In this document: positions 42,282 through 50,429 of the stretch, piece after piece
Layout: every line of letters begins with the position of its first letter
Numbering within the stretch: the first letter of the stretch is position 1
Assembly (NCBI GenBank): GCA_937943045.1
Contig: CALEBN010000006.1
Location: 26,049-90,048 of the forward strand
Reading direction: 5' to 3'
DNA length: 64,000 bases
DNA from: an uncultured Collinsella sp.
GTDB lineage: Bacteria > Actinomycetota > Coriobacteriia > Coriobacteriales > Coriobacteriaceae
The notes under the pieces: model-generated
The model's input: the letters and a program-made list of their open reading frames with translations, nothing else
Database searches by the model: none
Told to the model about the DNA's origin: nothing
Program-made: the position numbers and the translations under genes

Positions 42282-43364
42282 ATGACGAAAGCTGTTAACC
42301 CCTTTAAGCCAACGGCGGGCATGAATCCGCCTGAGCTTATCGGACGGGACACTGTTTTGGATGACTTTGCCGAGGCTCTTGAGAATGGTCCTGGTGCTCC
42401 CGATCGACTCATGCGCATCTCGGGCGTCCGAGGCACAGGTAAAACGGTGCTCCTTAATGCATTGGGTGACCTTGCACGCAAAAAAGGATTCGAGGTCGTT
42501 GACGTTGCCTCCAATGCTGGTTTTTGCAATAGAATCCTCGAGGCTCTGCAGCGAAACGTTCGTCTTGAATCAATCTCGATTTCCCCATCGATTTTAGGGG
42601 TCAGCCTTGGCTCCATGGAGATGTCGAAGTCGGCCTCTCATCTGGGCGAGGCGATGTACGATGCTGCGAAGCGCGGTGGTCTGCTCATTACGCTCGACGA
42701 GATCCAGGATGCCTCAACTGAGGAAATGCGCGAGCTAGGCAATGAGATGCAGCTCTTGATTCGCCAAGGAGCGAATGTCGCTTTCGCTTTCGCCGGGCTG
42801 CCGACATCGGTAGATGGCGTGGTGGTGGATGATACGTTGACGTTCCTTCAGCGAGCCAAACATGTTGAACTTACTCGGCTTTCCGATTTTGAAGTTGGCG
42901 GATCGTTTGAGGATACGATGAGACGAGCGGGCAAGGAGCTCGACAAAGGTGCCGCTGAGCTATTAACAAAAGCTTCGGCAGGCTATCCCTTTATGGTCCA
43001 GCTGGTCGGATATTACGCTTGGCAGGTTGCTGCGCGCAGTGGGGCGGAGAGTGTGAGCGAAGAGGCGGCTCGTAAGGGTATCCAGGCGGCTCTTGATAGC
43101 TTTAATGCTATGGTGATTGCCCCAGCGCTGCGCAGGGTGTCGGAACGGCAGTTTCAGTATCTCGCGGCGATGGCTCAATGCGAGGGCGTCGATATCGCCA
43201 ACGGCGATATCGCCAAGAAGATGGGTTTGTCGGCGAACAAAGTTGGGTCATATCGCAAGCGCCTGATCGATGCGGGGTTGATTGAGCCCGCGGGCTATGG
43301 CTGTGTTTCGTTTGCAATTCCGTACATGCGCGATTATCTGTTGGAGACCGTTCGAGAGGACTAA
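42282..43364 (+). CDS. AAA/STAND-like ATPase with C-terminal winged-helix domain
   Basis: A 360-residue P-loop ATPase. It has GRDTVLDDFAEAL near the N-terminus, Walker A GVRGTGKTV (48-56) and a Walker-B-like LLITLDEIQDAS (about 140-150). A sensor-like AFAFAGLP follows. The C-terminal 90 residues read as a winged helix (GDIAKKMGLSANKVGSYRKRLIDAGLIEPA), a DNA-binding module. This resembles the archaeal-ATPase/ORC-like families used in some mobile elements and defence loci. GAGGAGGG precedes ATG 42282. The codons are richer in A/T than its neighbours, which suggests acquisition. The tandem repeats just upstream may be its own binding sites. Confidence 0.78.
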   Translation: MTKAVNPFKPTAGMNPPELIGRDTVLDDFAEALENGPGAPDRLMRISGVRGTGKTVLLNALGDLARKKGFEVVDVASNAGFCNRILEALQRNVRLESISISPSILGVSLGSMEMSKSASHLGEAMYDAAKRGGLLITLDEIQDASTEEMRELGNEMQLLIRQGANVAFAFAGLPTSVDGVVVDDTLTFLQRAKHVELTRLSDFEVGGSFEDTMRRAGKELDKGAAELLTKASAGYPFMVQLVGYYAWQVAARSGAESVSEEAARKGIQAALDSFNAMVIAPALRRVSERQFQYLAAMAQCEGVDIANGDIAKKMGLSANKVGSYRKRLIDAGLIEPAGYGCVSFAIPYMRDYLLETVRED

Positions 43365-43413
43365 TAAAGAATGGGCTGTCCGCGCTGTCGCTGGGGCCGT
43401 CCTTGTATCTTTG

Positions 43414-43468
43414 TCTCAATCTGTAACATCTGGAGGGGATTACGGCCTGCAGATGTTACAGATTGAGA
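43414..43468. repeat. Perfect 19-bp inverted repeat (43414-43432, 43450-43468)
   Basis: The arms contain TCTCAATCTGTAACATCTG and its exact complement, separated by 17 bp. The repeat is followed by ATGATTGACT without a T-run, so it is not a plain terminator. It is the third kind of palindromic intergenic repeat in the window. Confidence 0.75.
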
Positions 43469-43518
43469 TGATTGACTGAGACGTTTACTGGTAAAAGAGA
43501 GGTAAAAGAGGAAACGCC

Positions 43519-43559
43519 TCAAAATTCCCCTTGCCCAACTTCGGCTGTTTGGTTACTAT
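43519..43559 (+). promoter_or_regulatory. Promoter of tRNA-Ser
   Basis: TTGCCC (43531-43536) and TACTAT (43554-43559) with 17-bp spacing. TCAAAATT (43519-43526) is a shorter form of the tRNA upstream motif. Confidence 0.65.
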
Positions 43560-43573
43560 AGAACGGCTGTTAC

Positions 43574-43664
43574 GGAGAGCTGACCGAGAGGCCGAAGGTG
43601 CTCGCCTGCTAAGCGAGTATGCCCCAAAAGGGCATCTGGGGTTCGAATCCCCAGCTCTCCGCCA
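43574..43664 (+). tRNA. tRNA-Ser (GCT)
   Basis: A 91-nt class II tRNA with encoded CCA. GGAGAGC pairs with GCTCTCC; the anticodon loop CTGCTAA holds GCT; the variable arm is TATGCCCCAAAAGGGCATC. The T arm is CTGGG-GTTCGAAT-CCCAG. Confidence 0.96.
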
Positions 43665-43680
43665 GTATGACTTTGAAGAA

Positions 43681-43706
43681 GGGTCCCATTTGGGGCCCTT
43701 TTTTAT
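43681..43706 (+). terminator. tRNA-Ser terminator
   Basis: GGGTCCC and GGGGCCC arms with an ATTT loop are followed by TTTTTT. Confidence 0.85.
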
Positions 43707-43714
43707 TATCAAGA

Positions 43715-43745
43715 ATGGCGGCTGGGGATTAGAGTCCGAAAGGGC
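43715..43745 (+). repeat. Decayed inverted tRNA-Ser tail
   Basis: TGGCGG, then CTGGGGATT, then AGAGTCC match the reverse complement of the tRNA-Ser 3' end (GGCGG...CTGGGGATTCGAACC) with a 4-nt deletion and scattered changes. It occupies the place where intact tail repeats carry their inverted T-arm. No direct second copy of the tRNA end follows. Confidence 0.45.
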
Positions 43746-43840
43746 GTGAACATTAGGCAAACACGGGGCGCTTGAAAACGGGGAGACCCAGGCGTGCTCG
43801 TGCACCCCGGTGTGGGGTTCCGAGGGGATGGAGTAGAAAT

Positions 43841-45067
43841 ATGGTAAAGGTCGGGCTGCGTAAGCCGAATCTAAAGACATCACTCAAGGCAAGAACGACC
43901 GGCAGAGCGAAGCGCGCGGTAAGGCGGGCGATAATCCCCGGCTATGGTAAGAAGGGCATGGGGTGGATCAAAAATCCGAAGAAGGCTGCTTACAATGCCG
44001 TATACAGCAGAACGACCGTCGGAGTTGGGGATGTCGCTCGCGCCGTTGCTAAATCAGGCGCTCGGAGCTCGGCGTCAAGGACGTCCTCAGTTACTGTTTC
44101 ATCGCATGAAATTACACCTTTGGCGAAGCCTGAACAGAAATCTCTCACTCGAGAGATTACGTCGGTTGACAGGGCAAACAAGGCGCTTTTGCTATGCTTC
44201 CTTCTTGGGTGGTCGGGCGCTCATAGGGCGTATGCACGGATGTGGGGTAGCTTCTTTCTATATCTCTTTACCTTTGGCCTTTTTGGATTTGGTTGGCTGT
44301 TTGATATTGTGACACTACTGATGAGACGCTCCGAGCTAAGGCGTCTCGGCGACAGTGATCCGACTCAACAGCAAGCGCCATGTTCCGTTGATTCTACATT
44401 CGATCGAAATGTCGCCGACTCCGGAAATTGGGAACAGCGTGGAGATGGGGAGGCTGCGGCTCGGCTAGAGCTTCAACGTAAAAACCGTGCCTATATGGAA
44501 GAAAACGGCATCGACGTGGAGATGTTTACCGAGGAAAAGGTCGCGGCGGACGCCTTGCGAACCATTGAGTCGGTATGCCCGTGCATGCTTAGGTTTGACC
44601 GAGGCATGAGCGAAGAGGAGCCAAGCATCAGCTTTTGCTCTCCAACAAAGACGGGGAAAATGCCCAAGAATGTCGTCGAGGCCCGCATTTACCATCAGGA
44701 TGTGAAGCTATTGATGGATTCCCACGGCTTCGAATTGCCGGAGTATGGTGACAGCATCAATGTCATGATTAGTTATCTAGCTGATGGGCGCATAAATAAA
44801 GTCGATATCCATGGGTTCCATAATGGCCGCTCCGTTAGTGTCTCCATTCGCAGGCGGAGCGACGATCTTGTCATGACGAGTGCGGGCACCATCGGAGAAA
44901 CGGGTGCCTGGCAATCGCTGTGTCCTGGGGCAGACCCCTCAGCTGGGGATCTTTTCAGGGCCTTGACCAAGGAGGTCGAAAGGATCTACTGGCATGCCCG
45001 GTGGACCCGTTTTCAAGGTCCGAAAAGACACAGCGAAGGTAAACGGCTAGCAATGTCGCTTTGGTGA
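43841..45067 (+). CDS. TM2-domain protein of unknown function
   Basis: A 408-residue protein from ATG 43841 (GGAG upstream). The first 65 residues are very basic (MVKVGLRKPNLKTSLKART) and contain GYGKKGMGWIKNPKKAAYNAVY, a segment I have seen before several unrelated proteins of mobile or phage-like origin. A TM2 domain follows at about 110-155 (LCFLLGWSGAHRAYARMWGSFF...GFGWLFDIVTLL), two membrane helices. The rest is soluble, with Cys pairs (VCPCMLRF) and a mixed alpha/beta pattern. The A/T-richer codons and its position behind tRNA-Ser suggest a horizontally acquired islet. No integrase is present. Confidence 0.72.
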   Translation: MVKVGLRKPNLKTSLKARTTGRAKRAVRRAIIPGYGKKGMGWIKNPKKAAYNAVYSRTTVGVGDVARAVAKSGARSSASRTSSVTVSSHEITPLAKPEQKSLTREITSVDRANKALLLCFLLGWSGAHRAYARMWGSFFLYLFTFGLFGFGWLFDIVTLLMRRSELRRLGDSDPTQQQAPCSVDSTFDRNVADSGNWEQRGDGEAAARLELQRKNRAYMEENGIDVEMFTEEKVAADALRTIESVCPCMLRFDRGMSEEEPSISFCSPTKTGKMPKNVVEARIYHQDVKLLMDSHGFELPEYGDSINVMISYLADGRINKVDIHGFHNGRSVSVSIRRRSDDLVMTSAGTIGETGAWQSLCPGADPSAGDLFRALTKEVERIYWHARWTRFQGPKRHSEGKRLAMSLW

Positions 45068-45094
45068 TTCTGACGCATCCCGTTTAAGAGGTAT

Positions 45095-45126
45095 TCAAAA
45101 AGAGGCGCCCCGTTGGACGCCTCTCC
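45095..45126 (-). terminator. Intrinsic terminator of the D,D-carboxypeptidase gene
   Basis: On the minus strand AGAGGCG and CGCCTCT arms are followed by TTTTTGAA. It lies about 28 bp after the stop of the minus-strand gene and could also stop the TM2 gene transcript. Confidence 0.75.
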
Positions 45127-45153
45127 AATCTCAAATGTAATGTTCCCCCAGCC

Positions 45154-46494
45154 CTACACCTCGGGCGCCTTGGCGATGGTCTCGCTTTCTGCCGTAAGCG
45201 GGCGATTGTCGATGCGGCGGCCCAGGCGGTCGAGCTTCACAAGGAGCCACTCAATGGGATTCGGCCCCGAGCCTTCCTCGTCGGCAACCAAATCCATGAC
45301 GGCGATCTTGGTGCCGTCTTGCTTGAGCATCACGCTACCCACCTTGTCGCCTACATGTACCGTGCCCGAAAGGTCATCATAGGTAACCTTCTCGGTCACC
45401 CCTCCGGCAAGCGCAAAGACGGTCGCCTGAGCTGCGGGATCGGCGAGCGTGGCATCGATCGTCTTGTCCGTCCAATCGGTCTGGCCAATGCGCGCGATGA
45501 GCGGATTGCCGTTGGCGGTCTTTTCCTGCGTGTTGGCGATCGCAACCGTCACCTTGTGGCCGTAGTACCAGTTGGCAAGGGCGGCCGTGTCGGCAAAGCG
45601 CTGATCGGTGGTGCTGGAGTTCAAGACGACGGTGTAGGTCTCGTCGCCATCGCGGTTGTAGGCTGCCGTAAAGCAATAGCCGGCATCGTCGGTGGTGCCG
45701 GTCTTACCGCCGATATTGCCGTCCTGCCCCAGCAGCTCATTGTGCGTATCCATGGAATGCGAATGGTCGGCGCCGTCGGCGCCCGTAACCTCAATCCAGG
45801 AATCATCGCTCGCCACGATTTCGCGGAACGTATCGCTCTTCATTGCCTCCTGCATCATCAGGGCTACATCGTGTGCGGTAGAGTGCATGTCGCCGGCCCA
45901 CTCATCAAAGTCCAGACCGTGCGGATTCTCAAAAAGCGTTCCCGTGCAGCCGAGCTTTTTAGCGCGCTCATTCATGGCCTTTACAAAGGTGGCCACGGCG
46001 TCCTTGGTCTTGGGGTCGATCTTTTTGCCCACGTGCTCGGCAAGCGCGATGGCGGCATCGTTGCCCGAGGTGATCATCAGGCCGCGCAGAGCTTGCTCCA
46101 CGGTGAGCTCGTCGCCTTCGAGCAGGCCGGCGGTCGAGTTGCCTACGGTGGCGGCAGCATTGCTCACCGTGATCTTCTCGTCCATTTTGCAGTTCTCGAC
46201 GGTCAGGATCGCAGTCATGACCTTGGTAATTGAGGCAATCTTGACCTGCTCGTCGGCACTTCGGGCGTAATAGACGGAACCGTCCTTGCTCATGACGATG
46301 GCGTTGGTCGCATCGATATCGGGCAGATTCTCGGCCGTGATGCCGCGGGCGTCGGCGGTCTTGCCGCAAACGATATCAGTCGTAAGCACCTGGGCGTTGG
46401 CGATAGACGGCACGCCGGCAGCAAGGGCGAGAGCGCAGGCAATGCCGGCGGTCAGTTGCGCGGAGCGCTTTACAAGAGAACTAAGGGTCTTCAC
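45154..46494 (-). CDS. dacA: D-alanyl-D-alanine carboxypeptidase (PBP5-like, S11)
   Basis: Trims the terminal D-Ala of peptidoglycan pentapeptides outside the membrane. GTG 46494 is preferred over TTG 46533 because the TATACT -10 box (46539-46534) puts the transcript start downstream of TTG. The 446-residue precursor has a signal peptide ending ...PSIANA|Q (residue 34). Catalytic motifs are SITK (88-91), SGN (143-145) and KTG (264-266). A C-terminal beta-rich domain ends in an amphipathic stretch NPIEWLLVKLDRLGRR that may attach to the membrane. It is divergent from the VanRS-like genes. Confidence 0.92.
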   Translation of the reverse strand: MKTLSSLVKRSAQLTAGIACALALAAGVPSIANAQVLTTDIVCGKTADARGITAENLPDIDATNAIVMSKDGSVYYARSADEQVKIASITKVMTAILTVENCKMDEKITVSNAAATVGNSTAGLLEGDELTVEQALRGLMITSGNDAAIALAEHVGKKIDPKTKDAVATFVKAMNERAKKLGCTGTLFENPHGLDFDEWAGDMHSTAHDVALMMQEAMKSDTFREIVASDDSWIEVTGADGADHSHSMDTHNELLGQDGNIGGKTGTTDDAGYCFTAAYNRDGDETYTVVLNSSTTDQRFADTAALANWYYGHKVTVAIANTQEKTANGNPLIARIGQTDWTDKTIDATLADPAAQATVFALAGGVTEKVTYDDLSGTVHVGDKVGSVMLKQDGTKIAVMDLVADEEGSGPNPIEWLLVKLDRLGRRIDNRPLTAESETIAKAPEV

Positions 46495-46533
46495 AGATTT
46501 CGCTTTCGACGGGATGGTCTCTTTAGAGTTCAA

Positions 46534-46539
46534 AGTATA
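46534..46539 (-). promoter_or_regulatory. -10 box for dacA
   Basis: TATACT on the minus strand, 40 bp upstream of the chosen GTG. The -35 box is unclear. Confidence 0.45.
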
Positions 46540-46612
46540 TCGTTTACCGGCGCGGACAATCAGTGCGCGGGCGCGCGCGGCCCATGTCTGCGCCCGAACG
46601 GACGCATAGGTG

Positions 46613-46673
46613 CTTAAGGTCGACTTAAACGACCGCGCTTGTTGTGTGTGGCGCGCGCTGCCTCGGGCATAAT
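46613..46673 (+). promoter_or_regulatory. Direct CTTAA repeats and -10 box before the VanR-like gene
   Basis: CTTAA occurs at 46613-46617 and 46624-46628, an 11-bp offset, the spacing used by OmpR-family regulators that bind direct repeats. CATAAT at 46668-46673 is a likely -10 box. The repeats lie about -50 from the start, suitable for activation and autoregulation. Confidence 0.5.
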
Positions 46674-46693
46674 GGAGCGCGAGAGGAGCACGC

Positions 46694-47389
46694 ATGAACG
46701 AGCGCATTTTGGTAGTTGATGACGAGAAGGCCATCGCTGACCTGGTCGGTATCTACCTTACAAAAGAGGGCTTTGATGTTCAGATTGCCTATAGCGGAGC
46801 AGATGCTGCCAAGGCGATTTTGGAGCAGGAGTTCGATCTGGCGCTGCTGGACGTCATGCTGCCCGATATCGACGGCTTTGAGTTGCTGCGCACCATCCGC
46901 GCTGGCCATACCTATCCCGTGATCATGCTGACGGCGCGCGATGCCCAGCAAGACAAGATCGAGGGCCTTTCGCTTGGCGCGGACGATTACGTGGTCAAGC
47001 CGTTCCGCCCGCTGGAGCTCATCGCGCGCGTGCACGCTCAGCTTCGCCGCTACACCAGCTACGGTAGCCGTGCACAGGCGGCCGAGTCGCCGACCATTCA
47101 GCTCGACGGCTTGGAGATCAACCGCGACGCTCGTTCCGTGACGGTGGACGGTGCACCGGTACGCCTCACACCCACCGAGTATTCAATCTTGCTGTATCTG
47201 GTCGAGCATCGCGGCAGTGTGGTGGCCGTGGAGGACCTGTTCCGCGCGGTATGGAACGAGGACTTTATGCCCGGCTCCAACAATACGGTGATGGTGCACA
47301 TTCGCCACTTGCGCGAAAAGATCGGCGACGACGCACAAAAGCCGCGCTTTATCAAAAACGTCTGGGGCGTCGGCTACATCATCGAATAA
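46694..47389 (+). CDS. OmpR-family response regulator (VanR-like)
   Basis: A 231-residue response regulator. The receiver domain (1-115) has Asp9-Asp10, the phosphoacceptor Asp53 in LLDVMLPD, Thr in MLTAR and Lys in VVKPF. A winged-helix DNA-binding domain (about 135-231) follows with GSNNTVMVHIRHLREKIG and VWGVGYIIE. It is similar to VanR and other regulators of wall or stress genes. The histidine kinase follows 26 bp downstream. The divergent D,D-carboxypeptidase gene is an obvious target. Confidence 0.92.
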   Translation: MNERILVVDDEKAIADLVGIYLTKEGFDVQIAYSGADAAKAILEQEFDLALLDVMLPDIDGFELLRTIRAGHTYPVIMLTARDAQQDKIEGLSLGADDYVVKPFRPLELIARVHAQLRRYTSYGSRAQAAESPTIQLDGLEINRDARSVTVDGAPVRLTPTEYSILLYLVEHRGSVVAVEDLFRAVWNEDFMPGSNNTVMVHIRHLREKIGDDAQKPRFIKNVWGVGYIIE

Positions 47390-47415
47390 CGCTTTTCGCT
47401 TGTGAGGATCTTGAT

Positions 47416-48654
47416 ATGACAAAAGACGATAGGCAAGCGTTCGAGGTGCCCGATCGACTCTTTGAATACGTGAGGTCAGTCGTCGACAACCGCGCACTTG
47501 CAACGGTGCTGCTCTTTTTGCTGAGCCTGCTGCTGATTGGCATCGATAACATCGCTGGAATCTTGGCGGTGCTGCTTGTTGGCTTTTTGCTGATCGATCG
47601 ATTTGAGATCGTGTGCCGCTGCGTGGTGATTGGCGGCGCCGCGTGGGCCATGACGTTGGCGATTGGCGCCATGGCGCTCGGCGGCATCGAAGGGCCGGTG
47701 CTGTTCGATGCCGGCTTTGTATTCAACATGCTTGGCTTTGTGCTGGCGCTTGCCGCGTGCGTGCTGTTCTTGTGTGGCCGCGCCCTGTACTACCAGGGCT
47801 ACGAGCAGGGCGAGCAGCATGCCGATTGTGTGCTGGCCGCTCGTATTCAAGATCGCCTGATCGATCACCCCGACACCTGGGATAACATCGACGGCGACTT
47901 CTTGGAGGTCGAGGGCGCCCTTAACCGCGTGCGTGACCGTGAGCGCAAGGTGCAGCAAGCTCTGCGTGACGAGTCGCATCGCAAGGACGATTTGGTCACG
48001 TACTTGGCACATGACCTACGCACCCCGCTTGCCAGTGTGGTGGGCTATCTTTCGCTGCTGCAAGAGGCTCCCGAGCTGCCGGTTGAGCAACGTGCGCACT
48101 TTACGGGCGTGGCGCTCGACAAGGCGCACCGGCTCGATACGCTCATCGAAGAGTTCTTCGATATCACGCGCTTTGACTTCCACGATATCGTGCTCACGCG
48201 CGGCTATGTTGATCTGGGGTTGCTGCTGGCTCAGGTGACTGACGAGTTCTATCCCATCCTCAACGAGCAGCATAAGGAAGTCCAAGTTGATATTCGCGAG
48301 GACCTGACGGTGCTCGTGGATGGCGACAAAATGGCTCGCGTGTTCAACAACATCATGAAAAACGCTATTGCCTATAGCTATGAGGGCTCGACCATCACGA
48401 TCGAGGCCAGACGCCGGGACGGCGGTGGCGTGCGCGTGCGCTTTATCAATCAGGGCGATCCCATCCCTGAGGCAAAGCTCAAGGTGATCTTTGAGAAGTT
48501 CTATCGCCTGGATGCGGCGCGTGCGACCAATCGCGGCGGCGCTGGACTGGGGCTTGCCATCGCCAAGGAGATCGTATGCGCGCACGGCGGTACCGTTGCA
48601 TGTGAATCGACGCCCGAGCACACGATATTTACCATCGAGTTGCCGGCGGCATAG
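47416..48654 (+). CDS. Sensor histidine kinase (VanS-like)
   Basis: A 412-residue kinase. Three to four hydrophobic segments cover residues about 25-145, with very short external loops, so the sensor is membrane-embedded. A linker leads to the HisKA domain with the phosphorylated His in LAHDLRTPLASVVGY, then HATPase_c with N box NNIMKNAIAYS, and G boxes RGGAGLGLAIAKEI. ATG 47416 follows GAGGATC; the longer frame upstream overlaps the regulator gene and is rejected. It pairs with the regulator just upstream. Confidence 0.92.
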   Translation: MTKDDRQAFEVPDRLFEYVRSVVDNRALATVLLFLLSLLLIGIDNIAGILAVLLVGFLLIDRFEIVCRCVVIGGAAWAMTLAIGAMALGGIEGPVLFDAGFVFNMLGFVLALAACVLFLCGRALYYQGYEQGEQHADCVLAARIQDRLIDHPDTWDNIDGDFLEVEGALNRVRDRERKVQQALRDESHRKDDLVTYLAHDLRTPLASVVGYLSLLQEAPELPVEQRAHFTGVALDKAHRLDTLIEEFFDITRFDFHDIVLTRGYVDLGLLLAQVTDEFYPILNEQHKEVQVDIREDLTVLVDGDKMARVFNNIMKNAIAYSYEGSTITIEARRRDGGGVRVRFINQGDPIPEAKLKVIFEKFYRLDAARATNRGGAGLGLAIAKEIVCAHGGTVACESTPEHTIFTIELPAA

Positions 48655-48757
48655 CCAAGGTGCCTTTACAAACACCTGACAATGCGCTCACGTGCGTATG
48701 AGCCGCGATTTCTACTATCGATACTGCTGAAGTGATATTGATGTGGAGGTATGCGGT

Positions 48758-49633
48758 ATGACGGCTGCTGCGGCTATGGAGCCCACGGAGCTAGAGGAAC
48801 TCATGGAGGCGCAGGCCCAGGCCGCGCACGAGCGCGAAGTCGGGGATGCGACTCGCCCCACGGCGGAGGACCTGGCGGCCTCGCCGACGCGCATCGATGT
48901 CGAGGGCCTTGACCTGTTCTATGGCGATCACCATGCGCTCAAGGACGTGTCCATAAAGATCCGCGACAAACAGATCACCTCGTTTATCGGTCCCTCGGGC
49001 TGTGGCAAGTCGACGCTCCTGCGCTGCTTTAACCGCATGAACGACGGCATCAAGGATTGTCGCATCGAGGGCAAGATTGCGCTCGACGGTCAAGATATCC
49101 TAGGCGCTTACGACATCTGCCGCCTGCGCCAGCGCGTGGGTATGGTGTTTCAGCGCCCCAACCCGTTTCCCATGAGCATCTACGACAACGTCGCGTATGG
49201 CCCTCGCGGTATGGGCGTGCGCGACCGCGCCGTGCTCGACGAGTTGGTCGAGGACTCCCTGCGCCGCGCTGCCCTGTGGGACGAGGTCAAGGACAAACTC
49301 AAGGAGTCGGGCCTGGGCCTTTCGGGAGGACAGCAGCAGCGCCTGTGCATCGCCCGCGCGCTTGCCGTGCAGCCCGACATTCTGCTGATGGACGAGCCCA
49401 CGAGTGCCCTCGATCCCGTGTCGACGCTGGTGGTGGAACAGCTGGCCTGCGAGCTCAAGGAGACCTGCACGCTGGTGGTCGTTACGCACAACATGCAGCA
49501 GGCTGCGCGTATTTCCGACTCGGTTGCTTTCTTCTTACTGGGCGAGCTGGTGGAGCATGCGCCTACTGCTCAGCTCTTTAAAAATCCGACCGACCCGCGC
49601 ACGGCGGATTATTTGACGGGACGTTTTGGCTGA
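48758..49633 (+). CDS. pstB: Phosphate ABC transporter ATP-binding protein
   Basis: The ATPase of the high-affinity phosphate importer (291 residues from ATG 48758; GGAGG lies 8 bases upstream). A 40-residue acidic N-terminal extension precedes the ABC core. Walker A is GPSGCGKSTLLRCFNRMND, which also contains the PstB hallmark CFNRMND; the signature is LSGGQQQR and Walker B is ILLMDEPTSALDP. No pstS, pstC, pstA or phoU lies next to it in the window, so the permease must be elsewhere. The PhoB/PhoR-like pair follows directly. Confidence 0.95.
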   Translation: MTAAAAMEPTELEELMEAQAQAAHEREVGDATRPTAEDLAASPTRIDVEGLDLFYGDHHALKDVSIKIRDKQITSFIGPSGCGKSTLLRCFNRMNDGIKDCRIEGKIALDGQDILGAYDICRLRQRVGMVFQRPNPFPMSIYDNVAYGPRGMGVRDRAVLDELVEDSLRRAALWDEVKDKLKESGLGLSGGQQQRLCIARALAVQPDILLMDEPTSALDPVSTLVVEQLACELKETCTLVVVTHNMQQAARISDSVAFFLLGELVEHAPTAQLFKNPTDPRTADYLTGRFG

Positions 49634-49643
49634 TACCATCTAG

Positions 49644-49657
49644 TAAAGGTACCTTTA
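49644..49657. promoter_or_regulatory. Palindrome TAAAGGTACCTTTA between pstB and the PhoB-like gene
   Basis: A perfect 14-bp palindrome about 40 bp before the start codon at 49698. A TAAGAT shortly after could be a -10 box. It may be an operator of the regulator gene itself. Confidence 0.45.
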
Positions 49658-49697
49658 GGGTTAAGATGCGGTCACACCGGCCGCAAAGGGGTTCAAC

Positions 49698-50426
49698 ATG
49701 ATCTATTACGTCGAGGACGACGACAACATCAGGGATTTGACGGTCTACGCGCTGCGCAAACAGGGAATCGAGGCCGAGGGTTTTTCGTGCGATGGCGAGT
49801 TTAAGGCTGCCGTGGCGCGAAGGGTGCCCGACGCCGTGCTGCTCGACATTATGCTGCCCGATACTGACGGTTTGGCGATTATGCGTCGCCTGCGTGCCGA
49901 TCGCCTGACAGCGACGGTGCCCATCATGATGCTTACCGCCAAGGACACCGAGCTCGACAAGGTCATGGCGCTCGATGGCGGTGCCGACGATTACCTGACT
50001 AAACCCTTCTCGCTTATGGAGCTCGCCAGCCGTTGCCGCGCGCTGCTGCGCCGCGGCGGCATGGTCAAGCAGGCGAGCGATGTGCTCAGCGTGGGCGACA
50101 TCGTGCTTTCGCCCAGCCATCGCGAGGTGACCGTTGCTGGCGAGCCGCTTAAGCTCACCCTGCGCGAGTTCGACCTGCTCGAGTACCTCATGCGCAAGCC
50201 CGGCGTGGTCTTTACCCGCGAGTCGTTGCTGCAGAGCGTGTGGGGCTGGGACTTCGACGGCGGTTCGCGCACCGTTGACGTGCACGTGCAGACGCTTCGC
50301 CAAAAACTGGGCGAGCATGCCAGCGCCATCGAGACCGTGCGCGGCGTGGGCTACCGCTTGGCCGAGCCTTCTGCCGGTGATGGTGCCGAAGGTGACGTCA
50401 CCGCGGCCACCGCATCGGAGGAGTAA
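49698..50426 (+). CDS. OmpR-family response regulator (PhoB/PhoP-like)
   Basis: A 242-residue regulator with receiver domain (phosphoacceptor Asp50 in LLDIMLPD, Lys in LTKPF) and winged-helix domain (about 135-225; RTVDVHVQTLRQKLGE, RGVGYRL). The final 15 residues are Ala/Glu-rich. Placement between pstB and a PhoR-like kinase suggests control of phosphate genes. It is distinct from the VanR-like regulator at 46694. Confidence 0.9.
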   Translation: MIYYVEDDDNIRDLTVYALRKQGIEAEGFSCDGEFKAAVARRVPDAVLLDIMLPDTDGLAIMRRLRADRLTATVPIMMLTAKDTELDKVMALDGGADDYLTKPFSLMELASRCRALLRRGGMVKQASDVLSVGDIVLSPSHREVTVAGEPLKLTLREFDLLEYLMRKPGVVFTRESLLQSVWGWDFDGGSRTVDVHVQTLRQKLGEHASAIETVRGVGYRLAEPSAGDGAEGDVTAATASEE

Positions 50427-50429
50427 CCC

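Noticed and set aside
43665..45067. Integrative element at tRNA-Ser with att sites
   Set aside because: No integrase and no second direct copy of the tRNA-Ser end was found downstream.
46694..48654. Vancomycin-resistance cluster
   Set aside because: Only VanR/VanS-like regulators and a PBP5-type carboxypeptidase are present; no D-Ala-D-Lac or D-Ala-D-Ser ligase, VanH or VanX.
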